NCBI RefSeq assembly: GCF_002005565.1
Contig: NZ_BDJC01000006.1
Coordinates: 62,001-126,000, forward strand
Origin: Streptomyces sp. JHA26
Lineage (GTDB): Bacteria; Actinomycetota; Actinomycetes; Streptomycetales; Streptomycetaceae
Direction of reading: 5' to 3'
DNA: 64,000 nucleotides
In this document: piece by piece, positions 1-8,552 of the stretch
Position numbering within the stretch: the stretch's first letter is position 1
Layout: each line of letters opens with the position of its first letter
Notes under the pieces: generated by a model
What the model was told of the DNA's origin: nothing
Database searches by the model: none
The model's input: the letters and a program-made list of their open reading frames with translations, nothing else
Made by a program: the position numbers and the translations under genes

Positions 1-750
1 CTGGCCGCCGGCGAGGGCGCCCGGACCGGGGTGCGCACGGAGGCGGAGTGCGCGGCGGTCGCCGACGCGGTGGCCGCCGCACCGACGCTGCGGCTGGCCG
101 GTGTCGCCGGGTACGAGGGCGAGGTGCCGGACGCCGACCCCGAGAGGGTGCGCGCCTGGCTGCGGCGGCTGGTCGCCCTGGCCGTGGACCTCGACAAGGC
201 CGGGCGGTTCACGGGGCTGGAGGAGATCGTGCTCAGCGCGGGCGGCAGCGCCTGGTTCGACGCGGTGGCCGACGTGTTCGCCGAGGTCCCGGACCTCTCC
301 CTGCCGGTGCTGAGGCTGCTGCGCTCGGGCGCCTACGTCTCGCACGACGACGGGCACTACCGCGAGCTGACCCCCTTCAACCGCGTCCCCGCCGAGGGCG
401 CCCTGGAACCCGCCTTCCGGCTGTGGTCCCAGGTCGTCTCGCGCCCCGCCCCCGGGCAGGCCTTCACCAACGCGGGCAAGCGGGACGCCGCGTACGACCT
501 CCACCTGCCCTTCGCCCAGGTGGTCCGTCCCGCGTCCGGCGGCCCCGAGCGTCCGGCGGACGGCGTCACGGTGACGGGCCTGTCCGACCAGCACGCCTGG
601 CTGGCCACGGCCCCCGAGGCGGAGCTGGAGGTCGGCGACTGGGTCGGCATGGGCCTGTCCCACCCGTGCACGTCCTTCGACAAGTGGCAGCTGATCCCGG
701 TCGCGCAGGCGGACGGGACGGTCGTCGACTACGTCCGCACGTTCTTCTAG
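1..750 (+). CDS. D-serine deaminase-like amino acid deaminase, C-terminal part
   Basis: The reading frame is open from base 1, so the N-terminal PLP-binding half lies outside the window; 249 residues are visible. The end resembles the fold-type III D-serine dehydratase/D-threonine aldolase family. The metal-site signature His-x-Cys appears as SHPCTSFDKW about 30 residues from the C-terminus, where family members bind zinc. Expected role: PLP-dependent removal of the amino group from a D-amino acid in the cytoplasm. The stop is 11 bases before the GTG of an N-acyl-D-amino-acid deacylase with an AGGAGG site in the gap, so the two probably form an operon that deacylates and then deaminates D-amino acids. 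Substrate unknown. Confidence 0.75.
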   Translation: MAAGEGARTGVRTEAECAAVADAVAAAPTLRLAGVAGYEGEVPDADPERVRAWLRRLVALAVDLDKAGRFTGLEEIVLSAGGSAWFDAVADVFAEVPDLSLPVLRLLRSGAYVSHDDGHYRELTPFNRVPAEGALEPAFRLWSQVVSRPAPGQAFTNAGKRDAAYDLHLPFAQVVRPASGGPERPADGVTVTGLSDQHAWLATAPEAELEVGDWVGMGLSHPCTSFDKWQLIPVAQADGTVVDYVRTFF

Positions 751-761
751 AGGAGGCCCTG

Positions 762-2372
762 GTGGAAGAGCTGGTCATCCGGGACGCCGAGGTCGTCGAC
801 GGCACCGGTGAGCCCTCGTACCGCGCCGACGTGGTCGTCGACGGCGGGCGCATCGTGTCGGTCGTCAAGGAGGCGGCGGCCGCCGGCTGCCAGCGTCCCC
901 GGGCCCGCCGCGAGCTGGACGCCGAGGGCCTCGCCCTGGCCCCCGGCTTCATCGACATGCACGCCCACAGCGACCTGGCGCTGCTGCGCGACCCCGACCA
1001 CAGCGCCAAGGCGGCCCAGGGCGTCACCCTGGAGGTCCTCGGGCAGGACGGGCTGTCCTACGCGCCGGTCGACGACCGCACCCTCGGCGAGGTGCGCCGC
1101 GCGATCGCCGGGTGGAACGGCCCCGGCGACGACGTCGACTTCGACTGGCGGTCGGTCGGCGAGTACCTGGACCGGCTCGACCGGGGCGTCGCCGTCAACG
1201 CCGCCTACCTGATCCCGCAGGGCACGGTCCGCGCCCTCGCGGTCGGCTGGGAGGACCGCGAGGCGACACCGGCCGAGCTGGAGCGGATGCGCCGGCTGGT
1301 CGCCGAGGGCATGGAGCAGGGCGCGGTCGGCATGTCCTCCGGGCTGACCTACACGCCGGGCATGTACGCGAAGGACGCCGAGCTGACGGAGCTGTGCCGG
1401 GTGGTGGCGTCGTACGGCGGCTACTACTGCCCGCACCACCGCTCGTACGGGGCGGGGGCGCTGGAGGCGTACGAGGAGATGGTGGAGCTGACCCGCGAGG
1501 CCGGCTGCCCCCTCCACCTCGCCCACGCCACCATGAACTTCGGCGTCAACAGGGGCAGGGCGCCCGAGCTGCTGACGCTGCTGGACGACGCGCTGGCCGC
1601 CGGCGCCGACATCACGCTCGACACCTACCCGTACACCCCCGGCTGCACGACCCTCGTGGCGCTGCTGCCGAGCTGGGCCGGCGAGGGCGGCCCGGAGCGG
1701 ATCCTGAAGCGGCTGGCGGACGACGACACCGCCGAGCGGATCCGCCACCACCTGGAGGTGACCGGCTCCGACGGCTGCCACGGCGTGCCCGTGGAGTGGG
1801 AGACCGTCGAGATCTCCGGCGTGGCCGACCCGGCGCTGGCGGAGTACGTGGGCCGTACGGTCCTGGAGTCGGCGCGGGCCCGCGGCGAGACCCCGTGGAC
1901 GGTCGCCCGGCGCCTGCTGCTGACGGACCGGCTGGCCCCGACGATCCTCCAGCACGTCGGCCACGAGGAGAACGTCCGCGCGATCATGCGCCACCGCGTC
2001 CACACCGGCGGCTCGGACGGCATCCTCCAGGGCAGCAAGCCGCACCCGCGCGCCTACGGCACCTTCCCCCACTACCTCGGCCACTACGTCCGCGAGCTGG
2101 GCGTGCTGTCGCTGGAGGAGTGCGTGGCGCACCTCACCGGGCGCCCGGCGGCCCGGCTGCGGCTGCCGGACCGGGGCAGGATCCGCGAGGGGTACCGGGC
2201 CGACCTGGTCCTCTTCGACCCGGCGACGGTCGCGGCCAGCAGCACGTACGAGGATCCGCGCCGGCTTCCGACGGGCATCCCGTACGTGCTGGTCGACGGG
2301 CGGTTCGTGATGGAGGACGGGCGGCGCACCGACGTGCTGGCCGGACGGTCGGTGCGCCGCGTTCCGCGCTGA
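762..2372 (+). CDS. N-acyl-D-amino-acid deacylase (D-aminoacylase family)
   Basis: 536 residues, amidohydrolase superfamily. GTG start with AGGAGG at 751-756. The metal motif HAHSD is at residues 67-71; further conserved blocks are the GLTYTPGMYA loop, HLAH and the late GGSDG aspartate. Family members hydrolyse N-acyl-D-amino acids to the D-amino acid and a carboxylate. Residue 96, a cysteine zinc ligand in the classical Alcaligenes enzyme, is Asp here (context LGQDGLS), so metal use or substrate may differ. Lies just downstream of a D-amino-acid deaminase, which fits a D-amino-acid salvage pair. Could also be a related N-acyl-D-glutamate or dihydropyrimidinase-like deacylase. Confidence 0.85.
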   Translation: MEELVIRDAEVVDGTGEPSYRADVVVDGGRIVSVVKEAAAAGCQRPRARRELDAEGLALAPGFIDMHAHSDLALLRDPDHSAKAAQGVTLEVLGQDGLSYAPVDDRTLGEVRRAIAGWNGPGDDVDFDWRSVGEYLDRLDRGVAVNAAYLIPQGTVRALAVGWEDREATPAELERMRRLVAEGMEQGAVGMSSGLTYTPGMYAKDAELTELCRVVASYGGYYCPHHRSYGAGALEAYEEMVELTREAGCPLHLAHATMNFGVNRGRAPELLTLLDDALAAGADITLDTYPYTPGCTTLVALLPSWAGEGGPERILKRLADDDTAERIRHHLEVTGSDGCHGVPVEWETVEISGVADPALAEYVGRTVLESARARGETPWTVARRLLLTDRLAPTILQHVGHEENVRAIMRHRVHTGGSDGILQGSKPHPRAYGTFPHYLGHYVRELGVLSLEECVAHLTGRPAARLRLPDRGRIREGYRADLVLFDPATVAASSTYEDPRRLPTGIPYVLVDGRFVMEDGRRTDVLAGRSVRRVPR

Positions 2373-2396
2373 GCCGCGGCCGGGCCGCGGCCGGGA

Positions 2397-3278
2397 CTAC
2401 GGCTTGGGCAGGACGCAGCCGCTGCGCGCGAGGTCGAGCTTGTTGTCGGGGCCGAAGCAGGCGGGGATCCGGTAGGTCTGCTGGGCGTAGTTGATGCCCT
2501 CGCGGACCGTCACCGTGCCGTCCTCGGCGACCTCGCAGGGGTTGTTCTCGGTGCAGCGTCCGCCGTCCTCGTTGCCCGTGTTGTTGACGGCGACGACCTT
2601 GCCGGTGGCGTTGTCGACGACGGGCGAGCCGGAGGTGCCGCCGATGGTTTGGCAGGCCGGGGTGTAGCGGACCGAGTCCTTCCAGGTCCACTCCCCCTCC
2701 TTCAGGCGGTAGGCGAACCCGTCGACGGCGCAGGCGTAGGTCCGCTTCCAGTAGCCGGAGACGACGGTGATCGCGGTGCCGGCCGTGGGGTGGGTGTCGT
2801 CGAGCGTGAGCGGGCTGATCCCGTAGGAGCTGCGGATCTGGGCGTACGTGCGGGTGAGCTGGTAGAGCGAGACGTCCGTGTCGGTCATCGTCGCGTAGGC
2901 GATCCTGCTGGCGCGCAGGGTGCCGACGCGGGTGCCGGAGGAGTTGAGCAGCCCGAAGGACCGGCTGGAGGGCTGGTTCACGACGACCTCGCCGGCCGCC
3001 GGGAAGCCGGTCTCCAGGCAGTGGCCGTTGGACATGACCAGCGCCGGGTCGTCGTCCTCGGAGGCGGGCAGGCGGACGACGGAGCCGGAGCAGTTGCTGA
3101 GCGAGACGGTGCCGGCGAAGGTCACGGCGCGGACGGCGGGAGCCGCGGGTGACGCGGGTGACGCGGGAGCCGTGCGTGTCGTGGGTGAGGCGGGAGCCGC
3201 GGGTGACGCGACCGCCGGTGCCACGCCGATCCCGGTGACGGCCAGGGTGGCGAGCGCGGCAAGGAGAGGCTTGTTCAT
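2397..3278 (-). CDS. secreted trypsin-like serine protease (S1 family)
   Basis: 293 residues. An N-terminal signal peptide (charged MNKP, hydrophobic run to about residue 20, AVA-S-like cleavage near residue 25) is followed by a Pro/Ala/Thr-rich linker to about residue 50. The triad is visible: His86 in SNGHC, Asp135 in TDTDVSLY and Ser218 in GGTSGSPV. Paired cysteines suggest disulfides, as expected for an extracellular enzyme. Expected job: an exported endopeptidase; the specificity pocket cannot be assigned by eye. Ends tail-to-tail 24 bases from the deacylase. Its upstream region carries a perfect 10-bp direct repeat (3333-3354). Confidence 0.85.
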   Translation of the reverse strand: MNKPLLAALATLAVTGIGVAPAVASPAAPASPTTRTAPASPASPAAPAVRAVTFAGTVSLSNCSGSVVRLPASEDDDPALVMSNGHCLETGFPAAGEVVVNQPSSRSFGLLNSSGTRVGTLRASRIAYATMTDTDVSLYQLTRTYAQIRSSYGISPLTLDDTHPTAGTAITVVSGYWKRTYACAVDGFAYRLKEGEWTWKDSVRYTPACQTIGGTSGSPVVDNATGKVVAVNNTGNEDGGRCTENNPCEVAEDGTVTVREGINYAQQTYRIPACFGPDNKLDLARSGCVLPKP

Positions 3279-3332
3279 GTGGGGTCCCCTCTATGGAGGG
3301 CACCGGCCGGAGGTCTTCCGGACGACGCCCTG

Positions 3333-3354
3333 ATTGTCATGAGCATTGTCATGA
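3333..3354 (-). repeat. direct repeat ATTGTCATGA x2 upstream of the protease
   Basis: Two identical 10-mers (3333-3342 and 3345-3354) with a 2-base spacer lie 55-76 bases upstream of the protease start. Each contains the palindrome TCATGA. The 12-bp period places both on nearly the same helix face, as for a cooperatively bound regulator. Binding protein unknown. Confidence 0.5.
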
Positions 3355-3512
3355 CGGGGAGGGGCGTGGACAAGGAGCCCTATTCGGACGCCAGTTGGCG
3401 CGATCCGGCCCGCCGGGCCCGGGCGGAGGCGGCCGCGACCACCCGAACGCGCGCATCTCACGTGGTGGAAAACACGACCCGGGGCCCGTGACCGGGCCGT
3501 AAGCTCGCGGAC

Positions 3513-4724
3513 ATGCAGGTGATCCAGTCGACCAAGCTCGCCAACGTCTGTTACGAGATCCGGGGCCCGGTGCTCGAGGAGGCGATGCGGCTGGAGGCGG
3601 CCGGTCACCGCATCCTGAAGCTGAACACGGGCAACCCGGCGGCCTTCGGCTTCGAGTGCCCGCCCGAGATCCTCGAGGACATCCTCCGCAACGTCTCGAC
3701 GGCGCACGGCTACGGCGACGCCAAGGGCCTGCTGGCCGCGCGCCGGGCGGTCGTCATGCACAACCAGACCCTCGGCATCGAGACGGACGTCGAGCACGTC
3801 TTCATCGGCAACGGCGTCTCCGAGCTGATCGTGATGGCGATGCAGGGCCTGCTGGACGACGGCGACGAGGTCCTCGTCCCGGCGCCGGACTACCCCCTGT
3901 GGACGGCCGCCGTCTCCCTGTCCGGCGGCACGGCGGTGCACTACCGCTGCGACGAGCAGTCCGACTGGATGCCGGACCTCGCGGACGTGGAGCGCAAGGT
4001 CACCGACCGCACCAAGGCGATCGTCATCATCAACCCGAACAACCCGACGGGCGCGGTGTACGACGAGGAGGTGCTGCGCGGGCTCACCGACATCGCGCGC
4101 CGGCACAACCTGCTGGTCTGCTCGGACGAGATCTACGACAAGATCCTCTACGACGACGCGGTGCACATCCCGACGGCCGCGATCGCCCCGGATCTGCTCA
4201 CGCTCACCTTCAACGGCATGTCGAAGGCGTACCGGGTGGCCGGCTACCGGGTCGGCTGGATGTCCGTCTCGGGGCCGCGCGCGCACGCCGAGTCGTACAT
4301 CGAGGGCCTGACGATCCTGGCGAACATGCGGCTGTGCGCCAACATGCCGGGCCAGCACGGCGTGGTCGCGGCGCTCAGCGGGCGGCAGACCATCAAGGAC
4401 CTGGTGCTGCCGGGCGGGCGGCTGCGCGAGCAGCGGGACGCGGCGCACGAGGCGCTGACCAGCATCCCGGGCGTGACCTGCGTGAAGCCGAAGGGGGCGC
4501 TGTACCTCTTCCCGCGCCTCGACCCCAAGGTCTTCAAGATCAAGGACGACCGGCAGATGGTCCTGGACCTGCTGCGCCAGGAGAAGATCATGGTCGTCCA
4601 GGGCACCGGCTTCAACTGGCCCGAGCCCGACCACTTCCGCGTGGTGACCCTGCCGACGGCCACGGACCTGCGGGAGGCGGTGGGCCGGATCGGCAGCTTC
4701 CTGGACGGTTACGGCCAGCCTTGA
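3513..4724 (+). CDS. pyridoxal-phosphate aminotransferase (AlaA-like, class I/II)
   Basis: 403 residues, cytoplasmic. Class I aminotransferase blocks are clear: NPNNPTG in the middle, SDEIYDK with the PLP-contacting Asp/Tyr, and the Schiff-base Lys238 in the SKAYRVAGYRVGW segment. The closest family by pattern is the alanine/valine-pyruvate aminotransferase AlaA group, which uses glutamate and pyruvate; exact substrate is inferred. The start is set by TAAGCT (3500-3505), a good -10 hexamer only 7 bases before ATG with no Shine-Dalgarno, suggesting a leaderless mRNA. Divergent from the protease gene. Confidence 0.85.
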   Translation: MQVIQSTKLANVCYEIRGPVLEEAMRLEAAGHRILKLNTGNPAAFGFECPPEILEDILRNVSTAHGYGDAKGLLAARRAVVMHNQTLGIETDVEHVFIGNGVSELIVMAMQGLLDDGDEVLVPAPDYPLWTAAVSLSGGTAVHYRCDEQSDWMPDLADVERKVTDRTKAIVIINPNNPTGAVYDEEVLRGLTDIARRHNLLVCSDEIYDKILYDDAVHIPTAAIAPDLLTLTFNGMSKAYRVAGYRVGWMSVSGPRAHAESYIEGLTILANMRLCANMPGQHGVVAALSGRQTIKDLVLPGGRLREQRDAAHEALTSIPGVTCVKPKGALYLFPRLDPKVFKIKDDRQMVLDLLRQEKIMVVQGTGFNWPEPDHFRVVTLPTATDLREAVGRIGSFLDGYGQP

Positions 4725-4802
4725 GCCGCACCCCGACACCCCTCAACTTTAGATTGAATCCAATGTAGGATGGTTTCCTGAAATCGTTCAGGAGGCCGTC
4801 CC

Positions 4803-5225
4803 ATGTACGAACCGATCCGCAGCAAGTCGGTCCACAGCACGACGGCCGGCAGCACCCCGGACTTCCCCCACCGGTCCCGCGAGGAGGAGCTGGACATCCA
4901 GCTCGCGGGTCATCTCGCGGCCCTGCTCGCCGCCACGGACGAGCTCCGCGCCCTGGCCCCCTCCGAGGACCTGGACACGGCCGCCGACCGGCTCGCGGAG
5001 CAGGTCGCCCGGCTGCGGGGAGGCCGCGCACCGGCCCGTGCGCCGCTGACCGCCGCGCCGTCCGCTCCGCACCCGGCGGCACTGCACCGCCGGGCGCACA
5101 CCCTGGCGAGCCGCACCCTGGTGGTGGCCGCCTCCCGCGCCGACACGGCGGTCGCGATCCTGACCGCCGAGCGCATGGACGCCCACGCCGCCGCCCTGGA
5201 GCCGCGCGAGCTGGCGTCCCACTGA
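4803..5225 (+). CDS. conserved hypothetical protein, 140 aa
   Basis: I do not recognise a domain. 140 residues, Ala/Arg/Leu-rich, no signal peptide or membrane segment; two long helical stretches (about residues 25-70 and 95-130) suggest a small alpha-helical protein. A strong ribosome site (CAGGAGG) precedes the ATG. Just upstream (4747-4765) is an AT-rich patch containing ATTG-N4-CAAT, unusual for this genome and probably promoter or operator sequence. Sits between the aminotransferase and pckG and ends facing pckG. The codon bias is typical of the genome, so it is likely a real gene. Confidence 0.6.
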   Translation: MYEPIRSKSVHSTTAGSTPDFPHRSREEELDIQLAGHLAALLAATDELRALAPSEDLDTAADRLAEQVARLRGGRAPARAPLTAAPSAPHPAALHRRAHTLASRTLVVAASRADTAVAILTAERMDAHAAALEPRELASH

Positions 5226-5370
5226 GCCCTCACCGGGCTCTCCTCGACGGCCCCGGCCCGCGCGCACCCGCAGCGACGCGCGGGCCGGGTGCCATGCACC
5301 GCGTGGCTTGAGCGGGGGGCTCGCTTCGGCGCCGTTGTGTGTCTTGTCGTCCGGCGGCTTTCCGTCGTCC

Positions 5371-5400
5371 GTGGTTGCTCGCGCAGTTCCCCGCGCCCCT
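5371..5400. repeat. Streptomyces dispersed intergenic repeat fragment
   Basis: The 30 bases from GTGGTTGCTCGCGC to CCGCGCCCCT match, from memory, a motif common between Streptomyces genes, usually as half of a hairpin with a GGGGCGCGGGG arm. Here it sits alone in the 360-bp gap between two gene ends (5226-5585). Confidence 0.45.
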
Positions 5401-5421
5401 TCGTGGCGCTCGAACGTCGAA

Positions 5422-5462
5422 GGGCCGGGTCCGTCGCACGCCGTTGTGCGGGGACCCGGCCC
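5422..5462. terminator. hairpin between convergent genes
   Basis: GGGCCGGGTCC (5422-5432) pairs with GGACCCGGCCC (5452-5462), and the inner CGCAC/GTGCG (5435-5439/5446-5450) extends the stem. It lies between the 140-residue gene and the pckG end and probably stops transcription from both sides. The rest of the 5226-5585 gap holds no credible gene. Confidence 0.7.
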
Positions 5463-5585
5463 GAGCGGGGCCTCCTCGTGCTCCGGGACATCGAGCTACT
5501 GGAGCGAAGGAGGTCCCTCGCGGCCGGCCTTCGTGACGACTTCGCAGGTCAGGGCTAGTCGGACCGGCCGCGGAACCAGGGGGGA

Positions 5586-7418
5586 TCAGCCCAGGCGCTT
5601 CACCAGCGCGTGGTACTGGTCCCACAGCTCGGCGGGCGTGTGGTCACCGAAGGTGTTGAGGTGCTCGGGGACGAGCGCCGCCTCCTCGCGCCACACCTCC
5701 TTGTCGACACCGAGCAGGAAGTCCAGGTCGGACTCGGGCAGGTCCAGGCCGTCGGTGTCGAGGGACTCCTTGGTCGGCAGGACGCCGATCGGGGTCTCGA
5801 CGCCGTCCGCCTTGCCCTCCAGGCGCTCCACGATCCACTTCAGGACGCGGCTGTTCTCACCGAAGCCGGGCCAGACGAACCTGCCCTGGTCGTCCTTGCG
5901 GAACCAGTTGACGTAGTAGATCTTGGGCAGCTTGGACTGGTCCTTGCCCTTGGCGACGTCGATCCAGTGGCCCATGTAGTCGCCCATGTTGTAGCCGCAG
6001 AACGGCAGCATGGCGAACGGGTCGCGGCGCAGCTCGCCGACCTTACCCTCGGCGGCGGCGGTCTTCTCGGAGGCCACGTTGGCGCCGAGGAAGACGCCGT
6101 GGTTCCAGTCGAAGGACTCGGTGACCAGCGGTACGGCCGTGGCGCGGCGCCCGCCGAAGAGGATCGCCGAGATCGGCACGCCCTTGGGGTCCTCCCACTC
6201 CGGCGCGATGATCGGGCACTGCGCGGCGGGCGTGGTGAAGCGGGCGTTGGGGTGCGCGGCGGGCGTACCGGACTCGGGCGTCCAGTCGTTGCCCTTCCAG
6301 TCCGTCAGGTGGGCCGGGGTCTCCTCGGTCATGCCCTCCCACCACACGTCGCCGTCGTCGGTGAGCGCGACGTTGGTGAAGACGGAGTTGCCCCACAGGG
6401 TCTTCATCGCGTTGGCGTTGGTGTGCTCACCGGTGCCGGGCGCGACGCCGAAGAAGCCGGCCTCGGGGTTGATGGCGTACAGGCGGCCGTCCTCGCCGAA
6501 GCGCATCCAGGCGATGTCGTCGCCGATGGTCTCCACGGTCCAGCCGGGGATCGTGGGCTCCAGCATGGCGAGGTTGGTCTTGCCGCAGGCCGACGGGAAG
6601 GCGGCGGCGACGTACCTGGGCTCCCCGGTGGGCGGGGTCAGCTTCAGCACCAGCATGTGCTCGGCGAGCCAGCCCTCGTCGCGGGCCATGACGGAGGCGA
6701 TGCGCAGGGCGTAGCACTTCTTGCCGAGCAGGGCGTTGCCGCCGTAGCCGGAGCCGTAGGACCAGATCTCGCGGTCCTCGGGGAAGTGCGAGATGTACTT
6801 GGTGGAGTTGCACGGCCAGGGGACGTCCTCCTGGCCCTCGGCCAGCGGGGCGCCGACGGAGTGCACGGCCTTGACGAAGAAGCCGTCGTCACCGAGCTCG
6901 TCCAGGACCGGCTGTCCCATGCGGGTCATGGTGCGCATGGAGACGGCGACGTACGCGGAGTCGGTGATCTCCACGCCGAGCGCGGACAGCGGCGAACCGA
7001 GGGGGCCCATGCAGAAGGGCACGACGTACATGGTCCGGCCGCGCATGGAGCCGCGGAACAGGCCGCCCTCGCCGCCCGTGCCCCGGAAGATCTCCCGCAT
7101 CTCGGCGGGGTCCTTCCAGTGGTTGGTCGGGCCGGCGTCCTCCTCCTCGGCGGAGCAGATGAAGGTGCGGTCCTCGACGCGGGCGACGTCGGACGGGTCG
7201 GAGGCCGCGTAGTAGGAGTTGGGGCGCTTGATCGGGTCGAGCTTCCTGAAGGTGCCCTTCGCCACGAGCTCCTCGCACAGGCGCTCGTACTCGGCCTCGG
7301 ATCCGTCGCACCAGACCACGTTGTCCGGCTGCGTCAGTTCGGCGATCTCGTTCACCCACGAGATCAGCTCCTGGTGCTGGGTGGGGACGACGGGGGGAGC
7401 CACGATGTCGCGCGCCAC
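5586..7418 (-). CDS. pckG: phosphoenolpyruvate carboxykinase (GTP)
   Basis: 610 residues, the usual length for the GTP-dependent enzyme. It converts oxaloacetate plus GTP to phosphoenolpyruvate, GDP and CO2 for gluconeogenesis. Signature features include the P-loop [13 protein letters not shown], the [14 protein letters not shown] active-site loop and the [10 protein letters not shown] block. The GTG at 7418 (MARDIVAPP) is chosen over an in-frame upstream start because a TAGGAGC ribosome site lies just before it and family proteins begin here. Transcribed away from the hemolysin III gene; its 5' region is part of the 386-bp gap 7419-7804. Ends face to face with the 140-residue gene. Confidence 0.97.
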   Translation of the reverse strand: MARDIVAPPVVPTQHQELISWVNEIAELTQPDNVVWCDGSEAEYERLCEELVAKGTFRKLDPIKRPNSYYAASDPSDVARVEDRTFICSAEEEDAGPTNHWKDPAEMREIFRGTGGEGGLFRGSMRGRTMYVVPFCMGPLGSPLSALGVEITDSAYVAVSMRTMTRMGQPVLDELGDDGFFVKAVHSVGAPLAEGQEDVPWPCNSTKYISHFPEDREIWSYGSGYGGNALLGKKCYALRIASVMARDEGWLAEHMLVLKLTPPTGEPRYVAAAFPSACGKTNLAMLEPTIPGWTVETIGDDIAWMRFGEDGRLYAINPEAGFFGVAPGTGEHTNANAMKTLWGNSVFTNVALTDDGDVWWEGMTEETPAHLTDWKGNDWTPESGTPAAHPNARFTTPAAQCPIIAPEWEDPKGVPISAILFGGRRATAVPLVTESFDWNHGVFLGANVASEKTAAAEGKVGELRRDPFAMLPFCGYNMGDYMGHWIDVAKGKDQSKLPKIYYVNWFRKDDQGRFVWPGFGENSRVLKWIVERLEGKADGVETPIGVLPTKESLDTDGLDLPESDLDFLLGVDKEVWREEAALVPEHLNTFGDHTPAELWDQYHALVKRLG

Positions 7419-7554
7419 GATTGCTCCTAAATGAGGGATTTTTGGTTGGAGGCCCCGTGGGGGCTGCGACCCGGATGCGTCACGCGAGGAGCTCACGCTG
7501 CTCATCCGGTGCCGACCGCACTCATTTGATCATCCGATGAGAGTGCCCATATGT

Positions 7555-7655
7555 CCAGAGGGCCTCACACCTGAGCGGGGTGAGGATCGCCACGTACCAG
7601 TGGTCGCCCCCGTGTTTTTTTGCGTGCGCCTGAAGTTCGCCTGGAACTTCTTTTA
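7555..7655 (+). ncRNA. candidate small RNA or attenuator in the pckG/hemolysin III gap
   Basis: This non-coding stretch is less GC-rich than its surroundings and ends in two intrinsic-terminator-like signals: TTTTTTT at 7614-7620, and the stem GAAGTTC/GAACTTC (7632-7638/7644-7650) followed by TTTT. Upstream are possible hairpins CCTCAC/GTGAGG and CCAC/GTGG. A weak promoter, TTGATC (7526-7531) with an ATATGT-like -10 17 bases later, would start an RNA near 7560. No known RNA family is recognised. It may instead be an attenuator or leftover leader. Speculative. Confidence 0.3.
7632..7654 (+). terminator. intrinsic-type terminator
   Basis: A 7-bp perfect stem GAAGTTC / GAACTTC with loop GCCTG is followed directly by TTTT and an AC-TT tail. 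U-tract terminators are rare in Streptomyces, so it stands out. It faces toward the hemolysin III gene but sits 150 bases upstream of it. Confidence 0.5.
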
Positions 7656-7778
7656 CTTCGGCGGCCGGCGACGCCCGGGCGGAGGCGCGGACGGCACGCG
7701 TACGGGACGCCGGGGCGGGTACTCCCGTGAGACGATGACCGCGCACCGTTCGTCCGACGTCTGTACTGATGCGTAACT

Positions 7779-7798
7779 TACGGTCCCGTAGGTACGAT
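7779..7798 (+). promoter_or_regulatory. TACGG-TC-CCGTA operator next to -10 of the hemolysin III gene
   Basis: The palindrome TACGGTCCCGTA (7779-7790) has 5-bp arms and lies two bases before TACGAT (7793-7798), a good -10 hexamer 6 bases from the ATG at 7805. A repressor here would block the promoter. The TetR gene two positions downstream is a natural candidate, by inference only. Confidence 0.5.
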
Positions 7799-7804
7799 GC
7801 GACC

Positions 7805-8518
7805 ATGACTGCGTCCGCTTCCGACACGCCCAGGGACACGCCGGCCGTCGGCCGCGGTCCCGTGGCGCTCTCCCTGCCGCATCCCGTCAAGCCCAAGCTG
7901 CGCGGCTGGCTGCACCTCGGAATGTTCCCGGCCGTCCTCGTCGCGGGCCTGGTGCTCACCGTCCTCGCCGACACGTCCGAGGGGCGCATCGCCTGCGGGA
8001 TCTACGCCGTCACGGCCTGCCTGCTGTTCGGCGTCAGCGCGCTGTACCACCGGGGCAACTGGAGCCCGCGCATGGACGGCATCCTGCGGCGGCTCGACCA
8101 CGCCAACATCTTCCTGATCATCGCGGGCACCTACACCCCGCTCACGATGCTCCTCCTGCCGGACGCCCAGGGGCAGTGGCTGCTCTGGGGCATCTGGGCC
8201 GCCGCGGCGGCGGGCATAGTCTTCCGGGTCTTCTGGGTGGGCGCACCGCGCTGGCTCTACACCCCCTGCTACCTCGCCATGGGCTGGGCGGCCGTCTTCT
8301 ACCTCCCCGACTTCATGCGGGCGGGCGGCGTCGCCGTCCTCGTCCTGGTGATCGTCGGCGGGATCCTCTACAGCGTGGGCGGCGTGATCTACGGCCTCAA
8401 GCGACCGAACCCCTCACCGCGCTGGTTCGGCTTCCACGAGGTCTTCCACGCCTTCACCCTGGCGGCCTTCATCGCGCACTACGTGGGGATCTCGCTGGCG
8501 GCGTACCAGCAGGCCTAG
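7805..8518 (+). CDS. hemolysin III family membrane protein (PAQR/TrhA type)
   Basis: 237 residues with about seven transmembrane helices between residues 40 and 235. PAQR hallmarks are present: SALYHRG after the second helix, RRLDHANIFLIIAGTYTP, and the late HEVFHAFTL block; these His/Ser/Asp residues form a zinc site in the adiponectin-receptor-like hydrolase fold. The name comes from a Bacillus protein; haemolysis is not implied, and bacterial members are linked to membrane-fluidity homeostasis. The ATG at 7805 is preferred over an upstream in-frame ATG because a -10 element ends 6 bases before it, indicating a leaderless transcript. Followed 34 bases later by the TetR gene. Confidence 0.85.
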   Translation: MTASASDTPRDTPAVGRGPVALSLPHPVKPKLRGWLHLGMFPAVLVAGLVLTVLADTSEGRIACGIYAVTACLLFGVSALYHRGNWSPRMDGILRRLDHANIFLIIAGTYTPLTMLLLPDAQGQWLLWGIWAAAAAGIVFRVFWVGAPRWLYTPCYLAMGWAAVFYLPDFMRAGGVAVLVLVIVGGILYSVGGVIYGLKRPNPSPRWFGFHEVFHAFTLAAFIAHYVGISLAAYQQA

Positions 8519-8552
8519 GGCCTCACGGCCGCGGTGTCCGACAATGGACCCC

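Noticed and set aside
747..2132. Long minus-strand reading frame opposite the D-aminoacylase
   Set aside because: Composition rich in Arg, Gly, Ala and Val with no domain, typical antisense shadow in GC-rich DNA.
5610..7430. 606-codon plus-strand frame opposite pckG
   Set aside because: Shadow of pckG; low-complexity Gly/Val/Asp/Arg protein without motifs, while pckG has full motifs.
7522..7720. Minus-strand reading frame ending HSHRMIK upstream of pckG
   Set aside because: It looks protein-like at the end, but uses AAA, GAA and CTT codons unlike any neighbour, lacks a credible start with a ribosome site, and coincides with the hairpins and T-runs of the candidate RNA.
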